64,000 nucleotides of DNA from assembly GCF_030680935.1 (NCBI RefSeq), contig NZ_JAUXUP010000026.1, positions 1 through 64,000 of the forward strand, written 5' to 3'. Source of the DNA: Polaromonas sp. Its GTDB lineage: Bacteria; Pseudomonadota; Gammaproteobacteria; Burkholderiales; Burkholderiaceae_C. Made by a program: the position numbers and the translations under genes. Shown one piece after another: positions 16,653-24,741 of this stretch (position 1 is the stretch's first letter; every line of letters begins with the position of its first letter). The notes below the pieces were generated by a model. That model saw only the letters and a list, made by a program, of their open reading frames with translations. It was not told where the DNA came from and searched no databases.

Positions 16653-18122
16653 TCAGGCGGCGCGGTCGGGCGCCGGTGCAATCAGTGCGTCCAGCACGCC
16701 CGCGTCGAAATGTTTGTCGATGTAATCGGCCAGTCCATCAAACACCGAATCCAGCGTGGGGGTGCTGGCACCAAACAGCGCTTGCAGCACCGCCGGGTCT
16801 TCAAACAGGCCATGCAGGTAAACACCCAATACATTGCCGCTGCCGTTTTGCCAGGCCAGGCCGTCCGACATGACGGCATGCGCCACATCGCCGGCTGCAG
16901 CCATGGCGCTGTGCGCTGCAGTCTGGCCGTGGTGGATTTCGTAGCCCTGCACGGTCACACCCGACAGCGCCGACCACGCACCGCCCACCGACGAAAAAAG
17001 CGCGCGCCTGTGCCGCACGGTCTTGTCGGCATCGAACAGCGTGACCACCGGCAGCAGCCCCAAGCCGGGGCCGTTGCCGTCGATGCCGTGCGGATCGATC
17101 AGCGCTTCGCCCAGCATCTGCAGGCCGCCACAGATACCGAGTACCGCCCCACCCCGCCCTGCATGTGCCGCAATCGCGCTGTCCAGGCCCTGCGCGCGCA
17201 GCCAGGCCAGGTCACCGCTGGTGTGTTTGGAGCCGGGCAGGATGATCCAGTCGGCGTCGATCAACTCTGCGGGGCTGCGTACCCACTTGAGGTGAATACC
17301 CGGCACGTTTTTGAGCGGCTGGAATTCGTCGAGGTTGCTGATGCGCGGATAGGCGATGACGGCCACAGTTCGCGTGACAGCGCCAGAGCGCACGCTGGTG
17401 GCATCAAACACACCATCCTCTTCCGGCAGGCCGTGTTGCCACCACATCGGCAGCGTTGCAACGGTGGGCACACCGGTCAGGTCCTGCAACATTTGCGGGC
17501 CGGGTGCCAGAAGCGTCGCATCGCCGCGAAACTTGTTCAACACAAAACCCCTGATCAGCTTTTGCTCTGCCTGATCCAGCATGGCCCAGGTGCCGTAGAG
17601 GTGCGCAAAGGCACCACCACGGTCGATGTCGGTGACCAGCAGGCAGGCCGCGTTGGCATGTTGCGCCACACGCATGTTGACGATGTCGCTGTCTTTCAGG
17701 TTGATCTCGGCCGGTGAGCCCGCGCCTTCCATCACCACCACATCGTTTTCTGCCAGCAACTCGTCCAGCGCCTGCGCCACCACCGGCCAGACCGAGGCGC
17801 TGCGGCCACGCCAGGCCATGCGCGAGAGTTCGGCATTCACCTGACCCATCAAGATCACCTGGCTTTGCGTGTCTTTTTCGGGCTTGAGCAACAGCGGGTT
17901 CATGCGCACCTCGGGCTCGGCGCGCGCCGCCAGCGCCTGAAAGTACTGCGCGCTGCCGATTTCACCCCCCGCCACCACTCTTGCGTTATTGCTCATGTTC
18001 TGCGCCTTGAAGGGCGCGACCTTGAGCCCCTGCCGCGCGTAATAACGACACAACGCGGTGGTCAGCCAGCTTTTTCCGGCGCCGCTGGTGGTGCCCAGAA
18101 CCATGACACTTCTTGCGCTCAT
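16653..18122 (-). CDS. cobQ: Cobyric acid synthase
   Basis: A 489-residue glutamine-dependent amidotransferase that amidates the b, d, e and g carboxylates of adenosylcobyrinic a,c-diamide. The N-terminal ATP domain starts [16 protein letters not shown] and the C-terminal triad glutaminase shows [13 protein letters not shown] (nucleophile Cys) and GYEIHHG. The ATG at 18122 overlaps the stop of the upstream decarboxylase gene by four bases, so the track start at 18149 is wrong. It is the last gene of the riboswitch-led B12 operon. Confidence 0.96.
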   Translation of the reverse strand: MSARSVMVLGTTSGAGKSWLTTALCRYYARQGLKVAPFKAQNMSNNARVVAGGEIGSAQYFQALAARAEPEVRMNPLLLKPEKDTQSQVILMGQVNAELSRMAWRGRSASVWPVVAQALDELLAENDVVVMEGAGSPAEINLKDSDIVNMRVAQHANAACLLVTDIDRGGAFAHLYGTWAMLDQAEQKLIRGFVLNKFRGDATLLAPGPQMLQDLTGVPTVATLPMWWQHGLPEEDGVFDATSVRSGAVTRTVAVIAYPRISNLDEFQPLKNVPGIHLKWVRSPAELIDADWIILPGSKHTSGDLAWLRAQGLDSAIAAHAGRGGAVLGICGGLQMLGEALIDPHGIDGNGPGLGLLPVVTLFDADKTVRHRRALFSSVGGAWSALSGVTVQGYEIHHGQTAAHSAMAAAGDVAHAVMSDGLAWQNGSGNVLGVYLHGLFEDPAVLQALFGASTPTLDSVFDGLADYIDKHFDAGVLDALIAPAPDRAA

Positions 18123-19117
18123 ATTGCCTTGCCGATCAGGTGTTGCCACGCATTGTGCAGCGCATCCTGCGCGGCCGGCGACATGGCACTCATGCGCACA
18201 TGGCCCGGCAGGCCGAAGGAAGTGGCGTCGCGCAGCTTGATGCCCTGCGACCGCAGCTGTGCCAGCGCCTGCGGCAGGCTGATGCCCTCAGGCAAGGCAG
18301 GCTGGGCGCAGAAGAAGTTGGTGTTGCTGAGTAGGACATTCCAGCCCAGCGATTCACACAGCGTGACTTGCCGCGTTTTCCAGTCGCGCAAGGTAGCAAG
18401 GCTTGCAAACAGCCAGCCTTGCACGTCGGGCGTGGTCCACGCGTGCAACATCGCCACCCCGTGTGCCCCCACAGGCCATGATGGTGCGAGCCCCTCCAGC
18501 TGCACCACCAGCTCTTCTGAGCCGGGAGGCGCAATCACGTAGGCCGCGCGCACACCGGTCAGGCCCAGGGCTTTGTTCGGTGTCCAGAGCTGCCAGAACT
18601 TTTGCAACACTTCCTGGCCCACCGCGAGCGCACCAGTTAGCCGCAGCGGCTCATAGGCGCGGTCCAGTACACACAATGCGCCGCCGCCCAGCAGTTGATC
18701 CAGCCCCGCATGTGCGACGCCCAGCGGGCTGGAGGGGTCACAGGCCCAGCGCAGTTGCGCCTGCCCTGCCCCGGTGGCCAACGGCAGCTTCCAGGCCTGC
18801 GCTGCGTGTGCATAGTCGCCATAACCGTGCGGCGGCAGCCAGACGGCACGTGCACCGCGCAGCACGGCAAGTGCTGTGATGCGAAAGATGAATTCGCTGG
18901 CGCTGCCGGCCAGCACCACGCGCTGCACATCAACATCATGAAAATCTGCAAGCTGCCCCCGCAGCGCCGTGTAAGTGGCGTCCGGGTAACACGTCGGATC
19001 GGCCCTCTGCACAGCGGCCAGCGCAAGGGGGCACGGTCCGCAGGTATTGCTGTTGCTGGAAAAATCGTGCAGGGGAACGCCCCCCTGATCGGTCCCGCCA
19101 TGGCTGCGGGGTTTCAC
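18119..19117 (-). CDS. cobC: Threonine-phosphate decarboxylase (CobC/CobD type)
   Basis: A 332-residue fold-type I PLP enzyme that would make (R)-1-aminopropan-2-ol phosphate, the nucleotide-loop linker of cobalamin. It opens LHDFSSNSNTCGPCPLAL, a variant of the LLDFSANINPLGPP signature, has the LAGSASEFIFRI cofactor loop, and carries the PLP lysine in LWTPNKALGLTGVRAAYVI. The start is a GTG overlapping the cbiB stop (GTGA). Note the naming clash: CobC in Pseudomonas, CobD in Salmonella. Confidence 0.92.
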   Translation of the reverse strand: MKPRSHGGTDQGGVPLHDFSSNSNTCGPCPLALAAVQRADPTCYPDATYTALRGQLADFHDVDVQRVVLAGSASEFIFRITALAVLRGARAVWLPPHGYGDYAHAAQAWKLPLATGAGQAQLRWACDPSSPLGVAHAGLDQLLGGGALCVLDRAYEPLRLTGALAVGQEVLQKFWQLWTPNKALGLTGVRAAYVIAPPGSEELVVQLEGLAPSWPVGAHGVAMLHAWTTPDVQGWLFASLATLRDWKTRQVTLCESLGWNVLLSNTNFFCAQPALPEGISLPQALAQLRSQGIKLRDATSFGLPGHVRMSAMSPAAQDALHNAWQHLIGKAI

Positions 19118-20031
19118 GCACCACCTCCATTTGCTATTAATACAATAGCTGTTGATGCAAGTACAGCAAGGGCTACAACCACTTTTAATGAGACAGCCAG
19201 AGCCAACGGCGTATCCGTGGCTTCAGGCGCCCTGCGGCCTGCATTCAGCGCATAGACGCCGGGTTTGCGCAGGTACACGCCCAGGGCGAGTGCCATGGCA
19301 GCCATGGGCCAGCCGCTGTTCGGCGAGGGCGTGCGCCGCGCCTCGGATCGCAGGTTAGCAAGGCAAAAGTTGCGCGTCACCGCCCAGATCAATAAAGCCG
19401 TGAGGCGCGCGGGCAGCCAGGACAAGACATCGTCCGCATATGCGGCCCACTTGCCGGCCCACTCCCAGCGCCCCCGGTAGCCCCACATCGCATCGGCGGT
19501 GTTGGCAAAGCGGTAGATCGCCGCACCGGGCAGGCCAAACAGCACAAACCAGAAAATGGGCGCAACGACTGAATCATTGAGGTTTTCAGCCAGGGATTCG
19601 ATGGCGCTCTCTCGCACCTCGCTTTCGCTCAAGTACGTCGTGTCGCGGCTGACCAGCCAGGACAGGCGCTCGCGCCCGGCAGACAGCGAGTGTTCAAGTG
19701 CGGCTTCCACCGCGCGCACTTCGTCGTGCAGCATGCGCCAGGAGAACATGGGCTTGAGCAGGACAGCCAAGGCCAGCGCGGACAGAAATTCAGGCAATTG
19801 CGTCAACGCCAGGGCCTGTAGCCACCCCGCCAGCCAGCCCGTCGCCAGCATGCCCAAGCACCAGACCAGCATGCCGGCGCCAAATGCCGCTGCAGCGGGC
19901 AAGCCGGGCAAACGCTGGCCTGCTACCTTGAGATAAAACCCCATGGCCACCACCGGGTGTATGGCGGCAGGCGGTTCACCCCAGAGCCGGTCGATCAGCA
20001 GCGCCAGCAACAGGGCGGCAAGCAGGGCCAT
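19114..20031 (-). CDS. cbiB: Adenosylcobinamide-phosphate synthase
   Basis: A 305-residue integral membrane protein attaching aminopropanol phosphate to adenosylcobyric acid. It starts LLALLIDRLWGEPPAAIHPVVAMG, the family signature, with the conserved RDTTYLSESEVRESAIESLAENLNDSVVAPIFW loop and the MWGYRGRWEWAGKWAAYADD segment. The last hydrophobic stretch (VVVALAVLASTAIVLIANG) is encoded by a copy of the dispersed family repeat (19130-19190), which has therefore become the final membrane segment. It overlaps the next gene by four bases. Confidence 0.95.
   Translation of the reverse strand: MALLAALLLALLIDRLWGEPPAAIHPVVAMGFYLKVAGQRLPGLPAAAAFGAGMLVWCLGMLATGWLAGWLQALALTQLPEFLSALALAVLLKPMFSWRMLHDEVRAVEAALEHSLSAGRERLSWLVSRDTTYLSESEVRESAIESLAENLNDSVVAPIFWFVLFGLPGAAIYRFANTADAMWGYRGRWEWAGKWAAYADDVLSWLPARLTALLIWAVTRNFCLANLRSEARRTPSPNSGWPMAAMALALGVYLRKPGVYALNAGRRAPEATDTPLALAVSLKVVVALAVLASTAIVLIANGGGA
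19130..19190. repeat. Dispersed Comamonadaceae-type repeat, copy inside cbiB
   Basis: TTGCTATTAATACAATAGCT, then GTTGATGC and a GCAAGGGCTACA block, aligns without gaps over its core with the intergenic copies at 48.9, 51.4 and 54.6 kb. Here it is entirely coding, translated from the minus strand as the last TM helix of CbiB. Confidence 0.75.
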
Positions 20032-20037
20032 GGGCGC

Positions 20038-20631
20038 TCAGTCTTCAATGCCGCGTTGCGCCGGAATACCCGCATTGAAGGCGTGTTTGACCTTGGTCAT
20101 TTCGGTCACGGTGTCGGCCAGCTCGATGATTTCGGGCGGGCAACGCCGGCCGGTGATGACCACATGCACATGCGTGGGGCGATCAAACAGGGTCTGCACC
20201 ACTTCTTCAACGCCACCGATGGGCTCCATCCAGCCGTAAATCAACGGGTAGGTGAACTCGTCGAGCACCACCATGAAGTTGTCGCCGCTCATGATGGCGG
20301 CTTTTGCCCGCTGCCAGCCGTCGCGCGCCAGTTGCGCCGAGTGTTCCAGGTCCTGGCTTTTCCAGCTGAAGCCGTCACCCAGACCTTCGATCGGAATACC
20401 CAGTTGCTCGAACATGCGGTGTTCACCAAAACGCGCCGAAGGCACCTTCATGAACTGGAAAATTTTCACCGCCTTGCCGTGCACATGGTGGCGGCCATGG
20501 GCACGCAGCGCCAGGCCAAAAGCGGCGGTACTTTTGCCTTTGCCATCACCGGTGTTGACGATGAGCAGGCCACGACGTTCCCCCTCGGGCTTGGCATAGG
20601 GTTTGTCGGTGGGAGGTGTTTCGATTTGCAT
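20038..20631 (-). CDS. cobO: Cob(I)yrinic acid a,c-diamide adenosyltransferase
   Basis: A 197-residue CobA/CobO/BtuR-type ATP:corrinoid adenosyltransferase. Key signs: the P-loop [21 protein letters not shown], the [10 protein letters not shown] strand, [18 protein letters not shown] and the late [23 protein letters not shown]. The ATG at 20631 follows a GAGAT ribosome site, so the track start at 20667 is not used. It sits in the B12 operon between the ABC ATPase and cbiB and can adenosylate both salvaged and intermediate corrinoids. Confidence 0.95.
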   Translation of the reverse strand: MQIETPPTDKPYAKPEGERRGLLIVNTGDGKGKSTAAFGLALRAHGRHHVHGKAVKIFQFMKVPSARFGEHRMFEQLGIPIEGLGDGFSWKSQDLEHSAQLARDGWQRAKAAIMSGDNFMVVLDEFTYPLIYGWMEPIGGVEEVVQTLFDRPTHVHVVITGRRCPPEIIELADTVTEMTKVKHAFNAGIPAQRGIED

Positions 20632-20642
20632 GCTGATCTCTT

Positions 20643-21419
20643 TCAAATTCTGGGCAGCGCCACCCATTGACCGGCCAGCTGGTGTACGCCTATGCGGTGG
20701 TCAAACACCAGCTCCAGTGCGCGGTGAGTCGCCGCATCATTGCAGGCGCCGTGGTGCGTGACCCGGCCTGCGGCCATGACCACCATGTCGTCGGCGTGCA
20801 GCGCAAATGAAATTTCGTGCAGCACGCTGACCACGGTTTTACCGCTGGCCACCAGTTGCCGCACGATCTGCAGCCAGTCGGTCTGGTGCGGCGGGTCGAG
20901 GTTGGCCAGCGGCTCGTCCATCAGCAGCACCTGCGCTTCGGTGGCCAGCGCCCGCGCCAGCAGCACACGCTGGCGCTCACCGCCCGAGAGCTGGCCCAGG
21001 GGGCGGTCACGCCCGTCCCAGGCGTGGGTGGCGCGCAAAGCACGCGCTACCGCCGCATGGTCGGCATCGCTGGGCGGTGCCAGCCAGGGCTGGTGTGGCA
21101 GCCGGCCCAGCATGGCTACGTCGTAGGCGGTCAGGTCGTCGGCAGAGCTTTCGTTCTGGCCGAGCCAGGACAGTTGCTGCGCACGTTCCCTGGCGCGCAG
21201 CGTGGCCAGCGGCTGGCCCAGCAGCAGCACCTCGCCCGCATGCGGCAGTAAATTTGCCAGTACCTTGAGGAGCGTTGATTTGCCCGCCCCGTTGGGGCCC
21301 ACAATGCTGGTCCAGCGTCCCGCCGAAAAAGCCACGGAGATGTTGTGCAACACCTCGATGTTTCCGAGTTTTGCCCTTATCCCGCGGGCGCCAACAGCTA
21401 CTGAATCAATAGCATTCAT
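20643..21419 (-). CDS. btuD: ABC transporter ATP-binding protein, B12 uptake
   Basis: A 258-residue FecE/BtuD-type ATPase energising corrinoid import. Walker [10 protein letters not shown], signature [15 protein letters not shown], Walker [18 protein letters not shown] and the switch histidine in VVSVLHEI are present. The ATG at 21419 overlaps the permease stop (ATGA). The first ~15 codons ([17 protein letters not shown]) lie within a copy of the dispersed repeat, so this N-terminus is not the usual family start. The gene name follows from operon context; haem or siderophore ATPases are close relatives. Confidence 0.9.
   Translation of the reverse strand: MNAIDSVAVGARGIRAKLGNIEVLHNISVAFSAGRWTSIVGPNGAGKSTLLKVLANLLPHAGEVLLLGQPLATLRARERAQQLSWLGQNESSADDLTAYDVAMLGRLPHQPWLAPPSDADHAAVARALRATHAWDGRDRPLGQLSGGERQRVLLARALATEAQVLLMDEPLANLDPPHQTDWLQIVRQLVASGKTVVSVLHEISFALHADDMVVMAAGRVTHHGACNDAATHRALELVFDHRIGVHQLAGQWVALPRI
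21371..21416. repeat. Dispersed repeat copy at the start of the ABC ATPase gene
   Basis: Over 42 bases from GCCCTT to AGCA this aligns in perfect register with the intergenic copy at 54588-54629 (shared GCCCTT, CAGCTA and AGCA blocks, with diverged positions between). It encodes the N-terminal residues of the ATPase in the orientation opposite to the copies in cbiB and cobU. Confidence 0.6.
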
Positions 21420-22435
21420 AACCCGGCTCCGCGCCCGGTGCGCCTGTGCATCAGCCACAGCAGGTAACCGCCACCCAGCACAGCAGTGAGCACACCTACC
21501 GGCAACTCCTGAGGCGCGATCAGGCCCCGGGCCAGAATGTCGGCCGCGGTCAGCAGTACCGCGCCAGTCAGGCTGGACAACACAATCAGCCGGCCGTGTG
21601 TGGTCTTGATGACCGAGCGCACCAGGTGCGGCGCGGCCAGGCCAACAAACGCAATCAGCCCGGTTTGCGCCACGGCCGTGCCAGTCGCCAGTGCCAGCAC
21701 CGCCACCAGGGCCGCGCGCATTTGCGGCAGCCTCAAACCCAGGCTTTGCGCGGTGGCTTCACCCAGCGCCAGGCCGTCCAGCACATGGCTCATCATCCAG
21801 GCCGCCAGCAGGCAAAACACAAACACGCCAAGCATGATGGCGCAGGCGGTCCAGCCCACAAAAGCGGTACTGCCCAGCATGAAGGCCTGCATGGCCTGCA
21901 TGATGTCGGGCGTGAGCAGCAATATCAGCGAGCTGAAAGCGCCCAACACCACCCCCACAATCACACCGGCCAGCAGCAGTCGCAAGGTATGCTGCACGCC
22001 CTTGGCCAGCAGCAGGGTCAGCAGCACCGCCGCGACCGCGCCAACAAAGGCCGCGCCCGTCAGGCCAATACGCGCCACCCAGTGTGTGGCCAGTGGCGAC
22101 ACGCCAAACAGCGCCATGGCCAGTGCCACGCCCAAGGCAGCACCCGAGGCGCTGCCTAACAAATAGGGGTCGGCCAGCGGGTTGCGAAACAGGCCTTGCG
22201 CCACGGCGCCAGCCAAGCCCAATAAGGCCCCAGCCAGCCAGGCGCCCGCCGTGCGTGGCAGGCGAATCTCCCAGATGATTTGCATCGCCTGCGGATCGCG
22301 CTGCATGTTCAGCACACTTTCAAAACCGGTGCTGCCCACACTGACACCCAGCAGCAACAGGCCAGCGCTGACCAGAAGCAGCACACCCATCAACCAGAAG
22401 GCGCGGTGCTGATAACGGGCAGCGGGATGATTCAT
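21416..22435 (-). CDS. btuC: FecCD-family ABC permease, B12 uptake
   Basis: A 339-residue BtuC/FecCD permease with about ten transmembrane segments. Family marks: WEIRLPRTAGAWLAGALLGLAGAVAQGLFRNPLADPYLLG, then GFVGLAAPHLVR-type sequence (AFVGLAAPHLVRSV) and LPVGVLTAVLGGGYLLWL at the C-terminus. Its ATG overlaps the btuF stop and its stop overlaps the ATPase start, so the three transporter genes are translationally coupled. Confidence 0.94.
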   Translation of the reverse strand: MNHPAARYQHRAFWLMGVLLLVSAGLLLLGVSVGSTGFESVLNMQRDPQAMQIIWEIRLPRTAGAWLAGALLGLAGAVAQGLFRNPLADPYLLGSASGAALGVALAMALFGVSPLATHWVARIGLTGAAFVGAVAAVLLTLLLAKGVQHTLRLLLAGVIVGVVLGAFSSLILLLTPDIMQAMQAFMLGSTAFVGWTACAIMLGVFVFCLLAAWMMSHVLDGLALGEATAQSLGLRLPQMRAALVAVLALATGTAVAQTGLIAFVGLAAPHLVRSVIKTTHGRLIVLSSLTGAVLLTAADILARGLIAPQELPVGVLTAVLGGGYLLWLMHRRTGRGAGL

Positions 22436-23310
22436 CGCGCGCCCCCGCCCGCATATTTTTCAAGGCAATTGGCCATCAGCCGCGCGGCTTCGGCCATGCG
22501 CGGGCCGGGGCGCACCACCACATCGGACTCGTCAACGCCGAACACGCAGATGCGCTGTTCCCTGACCGCCTTGATGCCGCCCCAGCCCGGGTAAGTGGCC
22601 ATGGCCTGCATGCTGCGGTTACCGACCATGATCACGTCCGGGTTGGCGCGCACCACAAACTCGGGGTTGAGCTTGGGAAAAGGGCCCAACGAGGCGGGCA
22701 CCACGTTGTGCACACCGAGCCGCGTCAGGGTTTCGCCAATAAAGGAGGACTCGCCCGCCGCATACGGTCCGCGGCTGACTTCAAAATACACCCGTGCCTT
22801 GCGGGCCTGGGGCGACAGCGACTGCGCTGCTGCCGACACACTGGTATCGATAACGCGCCAGAGCCGCGCGGCGCCCTGCTCTTCGGGCACCTCCAGCAGC
22901 AGGCCCAGCTTGTGCAACACGCGCCGCACATCGGCATGGCTTTTGGGCTCCAGCGCCACCACCTTGATGCCCAGCGATTCCAGACGGGTGATGACACGCG
23001 ACGAGGTCGCCAGCAAGACGACGTCGGGCTTGAGCGCCACAATCGCTTCGATGTTCGGGTCCAGCCCACCGCCCAACGCGGGCAGTTGCCGCACCAGCGC
23101 GGGATGGTTGGAATAACGGTCCCGTCCGACCAGCCGATGGCATTGCGCCATGGCGCAGACACTTTCTGTCAGCGAGGGCAACAGGCTGATGATGCGTTGT
23201 GGCGACTGGGAGAAATTGACTGTGACATTGCGGTCGTCGGTCAGTTGCAGGGCGTGTGCCTGGCTCGTGATCAGCCAAAAACAGGTCCACAACGCGGCAA
23301 TACTTCTCAC
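22432..23310 (-). CDS. btuF: Periplasmic corrinoid-binding protein
   Basis: A 292-residue class III substrate-binding protein for the BtuCD transporter. The signal peptide MRSIAALWTCFWLITSQAHA is clear, followed by PQRIISLLPSLTESVCAMAQCHRLVGRDRYSNHP, the usual BtuF opening, and LDPNIEAIVALKPDVVLL. It starts four bases inside the end of cobU and is coupled to btuC. A second, leaderless BtuF-like protein is encoded two genes upstream. Confidence 0.92.
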   Translation of the reverse strand: MRSIAALWTCFWLITSQAHALQLTDDRNVTVNFSQSPQRIISLLPSLTESVCAMAQCHRLVGRDRYSNHPALVRQLPALGGGLDPNIEAIVALKPDVVLLATSSRVITRLESLGIKVVALEPKSHADVRRVLHKLGLLLEVPEEQGAARLWRVIDTSVSAAAQSLSPQARKARVYFEVSRGPYAAGESSFIGETLTRLGVHNVVPASLGPFPKLNPEFVVRANPDVIMVGNRSMQAMATYPGWGGIKAVREQRICVFGVDESDVVVRPGPRMAEAARLMANCLEKYAGGGAR

Positions 23311-23897
23311 GACTGGCCCTTCAGCGAGAGCGGCAACCCGGCGGCCATGAAGGTCACGCGCGCGCAGACCTGTGCCACCTCCTGATTCAGGCGGCCCAGC
23401 GCGTCCACAAAGTCACGGGTCTCTCGCCCCATCGGAATCACGCCGAGACCAATCTCGTTGCCGACCAGCACCAGTGGCCCCGGCGCAGCCTCAATTGCTA
23501 CTAAAAGCATAGCTGCCTGCATAGGTGCAGAAAGGGCTGGAGCCTGATTTGGCTTGAAGTTTTCAGCCGGCATCAGCAAATTGGTCAGCCAAAGTGTCAG
23601 GCAATCGACCACCAGCAAGGTCTGCGGCGCACTGTGCTGCGTGATGGCCTGTGCCAGTTGTATCGGCTCCTCCACCGTCACCATGCCTGGCACGCGCTCG
23701 GCCCGGTCTAGCTGGTGCCGGGTGATGCGTTGGCGCATTTCATCGTCCCAGGGCCGGGCGGTGGCAATCAGCACAGCACGGTGCTGCGCAGACTGCGCCA
23801 GCCAGTCTCTCGCCAGCAGCTCGGCACGGCGCGACTTGCCGCTGCGCTGGCCGCCGAGGATGAATTCGCTGTGCTGGAGCCTGTGCTGTTCACTCAT
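23307..23897 (-). CDS. cobU: Adenosylcobinamide kinase / guanylyltransferase
   Basis: A 196-residue bifunctional CobU/CobP: phosphorylates adenosylcobinamide and transfers GMP from GTP. The P-loop is FILGGQRSGKSRRAE, then TARPWDDEMRQRITRHQ with the guanylylated-histidine region, VVDCLTLWLTNLL, and LVGNEIGLGVIPMGRETRDFVDALGRLNQ. Between these conserved blocks, about residues 103-130 (FKPNQAPALSAPMQAAMLLV and the next few) are encoded by a full copy of the dispersed repeat, in a linker that is variable in the family. It overlaps both neighbours. Confidence 0.94.
   Translation of the reverse strand: MSEQHRLQHSEFILGGQRSGKSRRAELLARDWLAQSAQHRAVLIATARPWDDEMRQRITRHQLDRAERVPGMVTVEEPIQLAQAITQHSAPQTLLVVDCLTLWLTNLLMPAENFKPNQAPALSAPMQAAMLLVAIEAAPGPLVLVGNEIGLGVIPMGRETRDFVDALGRLNQEVAQVCARVTFMAAGLPLSLKGQS
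23492..23558. repeat. Dispersed repeat copy inside cobU
   Basis: CAATTGCTACTAAAAGCATA, then GCTGCCTGCATAGGTGCAG and AAGGGCTGGAGCCTGATTT match all conserved blocks of the intergenic copies (TTGCTA, ATAGCTGC, AAGGGCT, AGCC, TTT). It is read in frame through its whole length on the minus strand without a stop. Confidence 0.8.
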
Positions 23898-24741
23898 GTT
23901 GTTCAGACCAGCCCATGATGATGCGGTGAATTTGCTCCACGCCCTCGGTCAAGGCCGCTGGCCCCGGCTGCAGAATTTCTGCCGACTTGATCTCAAACAG
24001 CTGCCTGTTTTTGACCGCGTTGACCTCGTCCCAGCCGGGCCGCGCCAGCACATGCGCTGGCCGGAATTTGCGGCCACACCAGGAGCCAAAAATAATGTCA
24101 GGGTTGCGCCGCACAATCTCACTGCCGTCGGCAATGATGCGGTCCTTGCCCATGGCCTGCGACGCCAGCTCCGGGAAGCAGTCGTCACCCCCGGCGATAC
24201 CCATCAGCTCCGACACCCAGGCAATCGCGCTGATATGCGGGTCGTACCACTCTTCAAAAAATACGCGCGGCCGGCGCTTGAGGTTTGCAGCCGCCTGTTC
24301 AATTTCCAGCAGACGCCGCTGCATGCCCTGCATCAACTCCCGGCCACGCGCCTCCTGCCCCACCATGGCGGCAAGCTGGTACATCATCGAAAAAATCTCG
24401 GCCACGCTGCGCTGGTTGAAGATGGTGACCTGAATGCCCTTTTTGACCAGCTGTGCGGCAATGTCGGCCTGCAGGTCAGAAAAGCCAATCACGCAGTCGG
24501 GCTTCAGATCGACGATCTTGTCGATCTTCGCGTTCAGGAAAGCACTGACCTTGGGTTTTTCCTCGCGCGCACGCGGCGGCCGCACGGTGTAGCCGGATAT
24601 GCCGACAATGCGCCGCTCTTCGCCCAGCAGGTAGAGCCATTCGGTGGGCTCCTCGGTCAGGCAAACGATGCGCTGCGGGCCATAGGCCGAGCTGTCCTGG
24701 CTGGCGGCCAGGGTGCGCCAGTTGCCGGAATTTTCAGTCAT
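23890..24741 (-). CDS. Cobalamin-binding-type protein without signal peptide
   Basis: A 283-residue BtuF/FhuD-fold protein. It has the core of a periplasmic binding protein (PQRIVCLTEEPTEWLYLLGEERRIVGISGYT; IVDLKPDCVIGFSDLQADIAAQL; RVFFEEWYDPHISAIAWVSEL) but its N-terminus, MTENSGNWRTLAASQDSSAYG, is hydrophilic and has no export signal. Its start is fixed by an 8-bp overlap with the cbiA stop and by coupling to cobU downstream. It is probably cytoplasmic and may bind corrinoids as a carrier or buffer; an unrecognised export route is the alternative. Confidence 0.82.
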   Translation of the reverse strand: MTENSGNWRTLAASQDSSAYGPQRIVCLTEEPTEWLYLLGEERRIVGISGYTVRPPRAREEKPKVSAFLNAKIDKIVDLKPDCVIGFSDLQADIAAQLVKKGIQVTIFNQRSVAEIFSMMYQLAAMVGQEARGRELMQGMQRRLLEIEQAAANLKRRPRVFFEEWYDPHISAIAWVSELMGIAGGDDCFPELASQAMGKDRIIADGSEIVRRNPDIIFGSWCGRKFRPAHVLARPGWDEVNAVKNRQLFEIKSAEILQPGPAALTEGVEQIHRIIMGWSEQHE

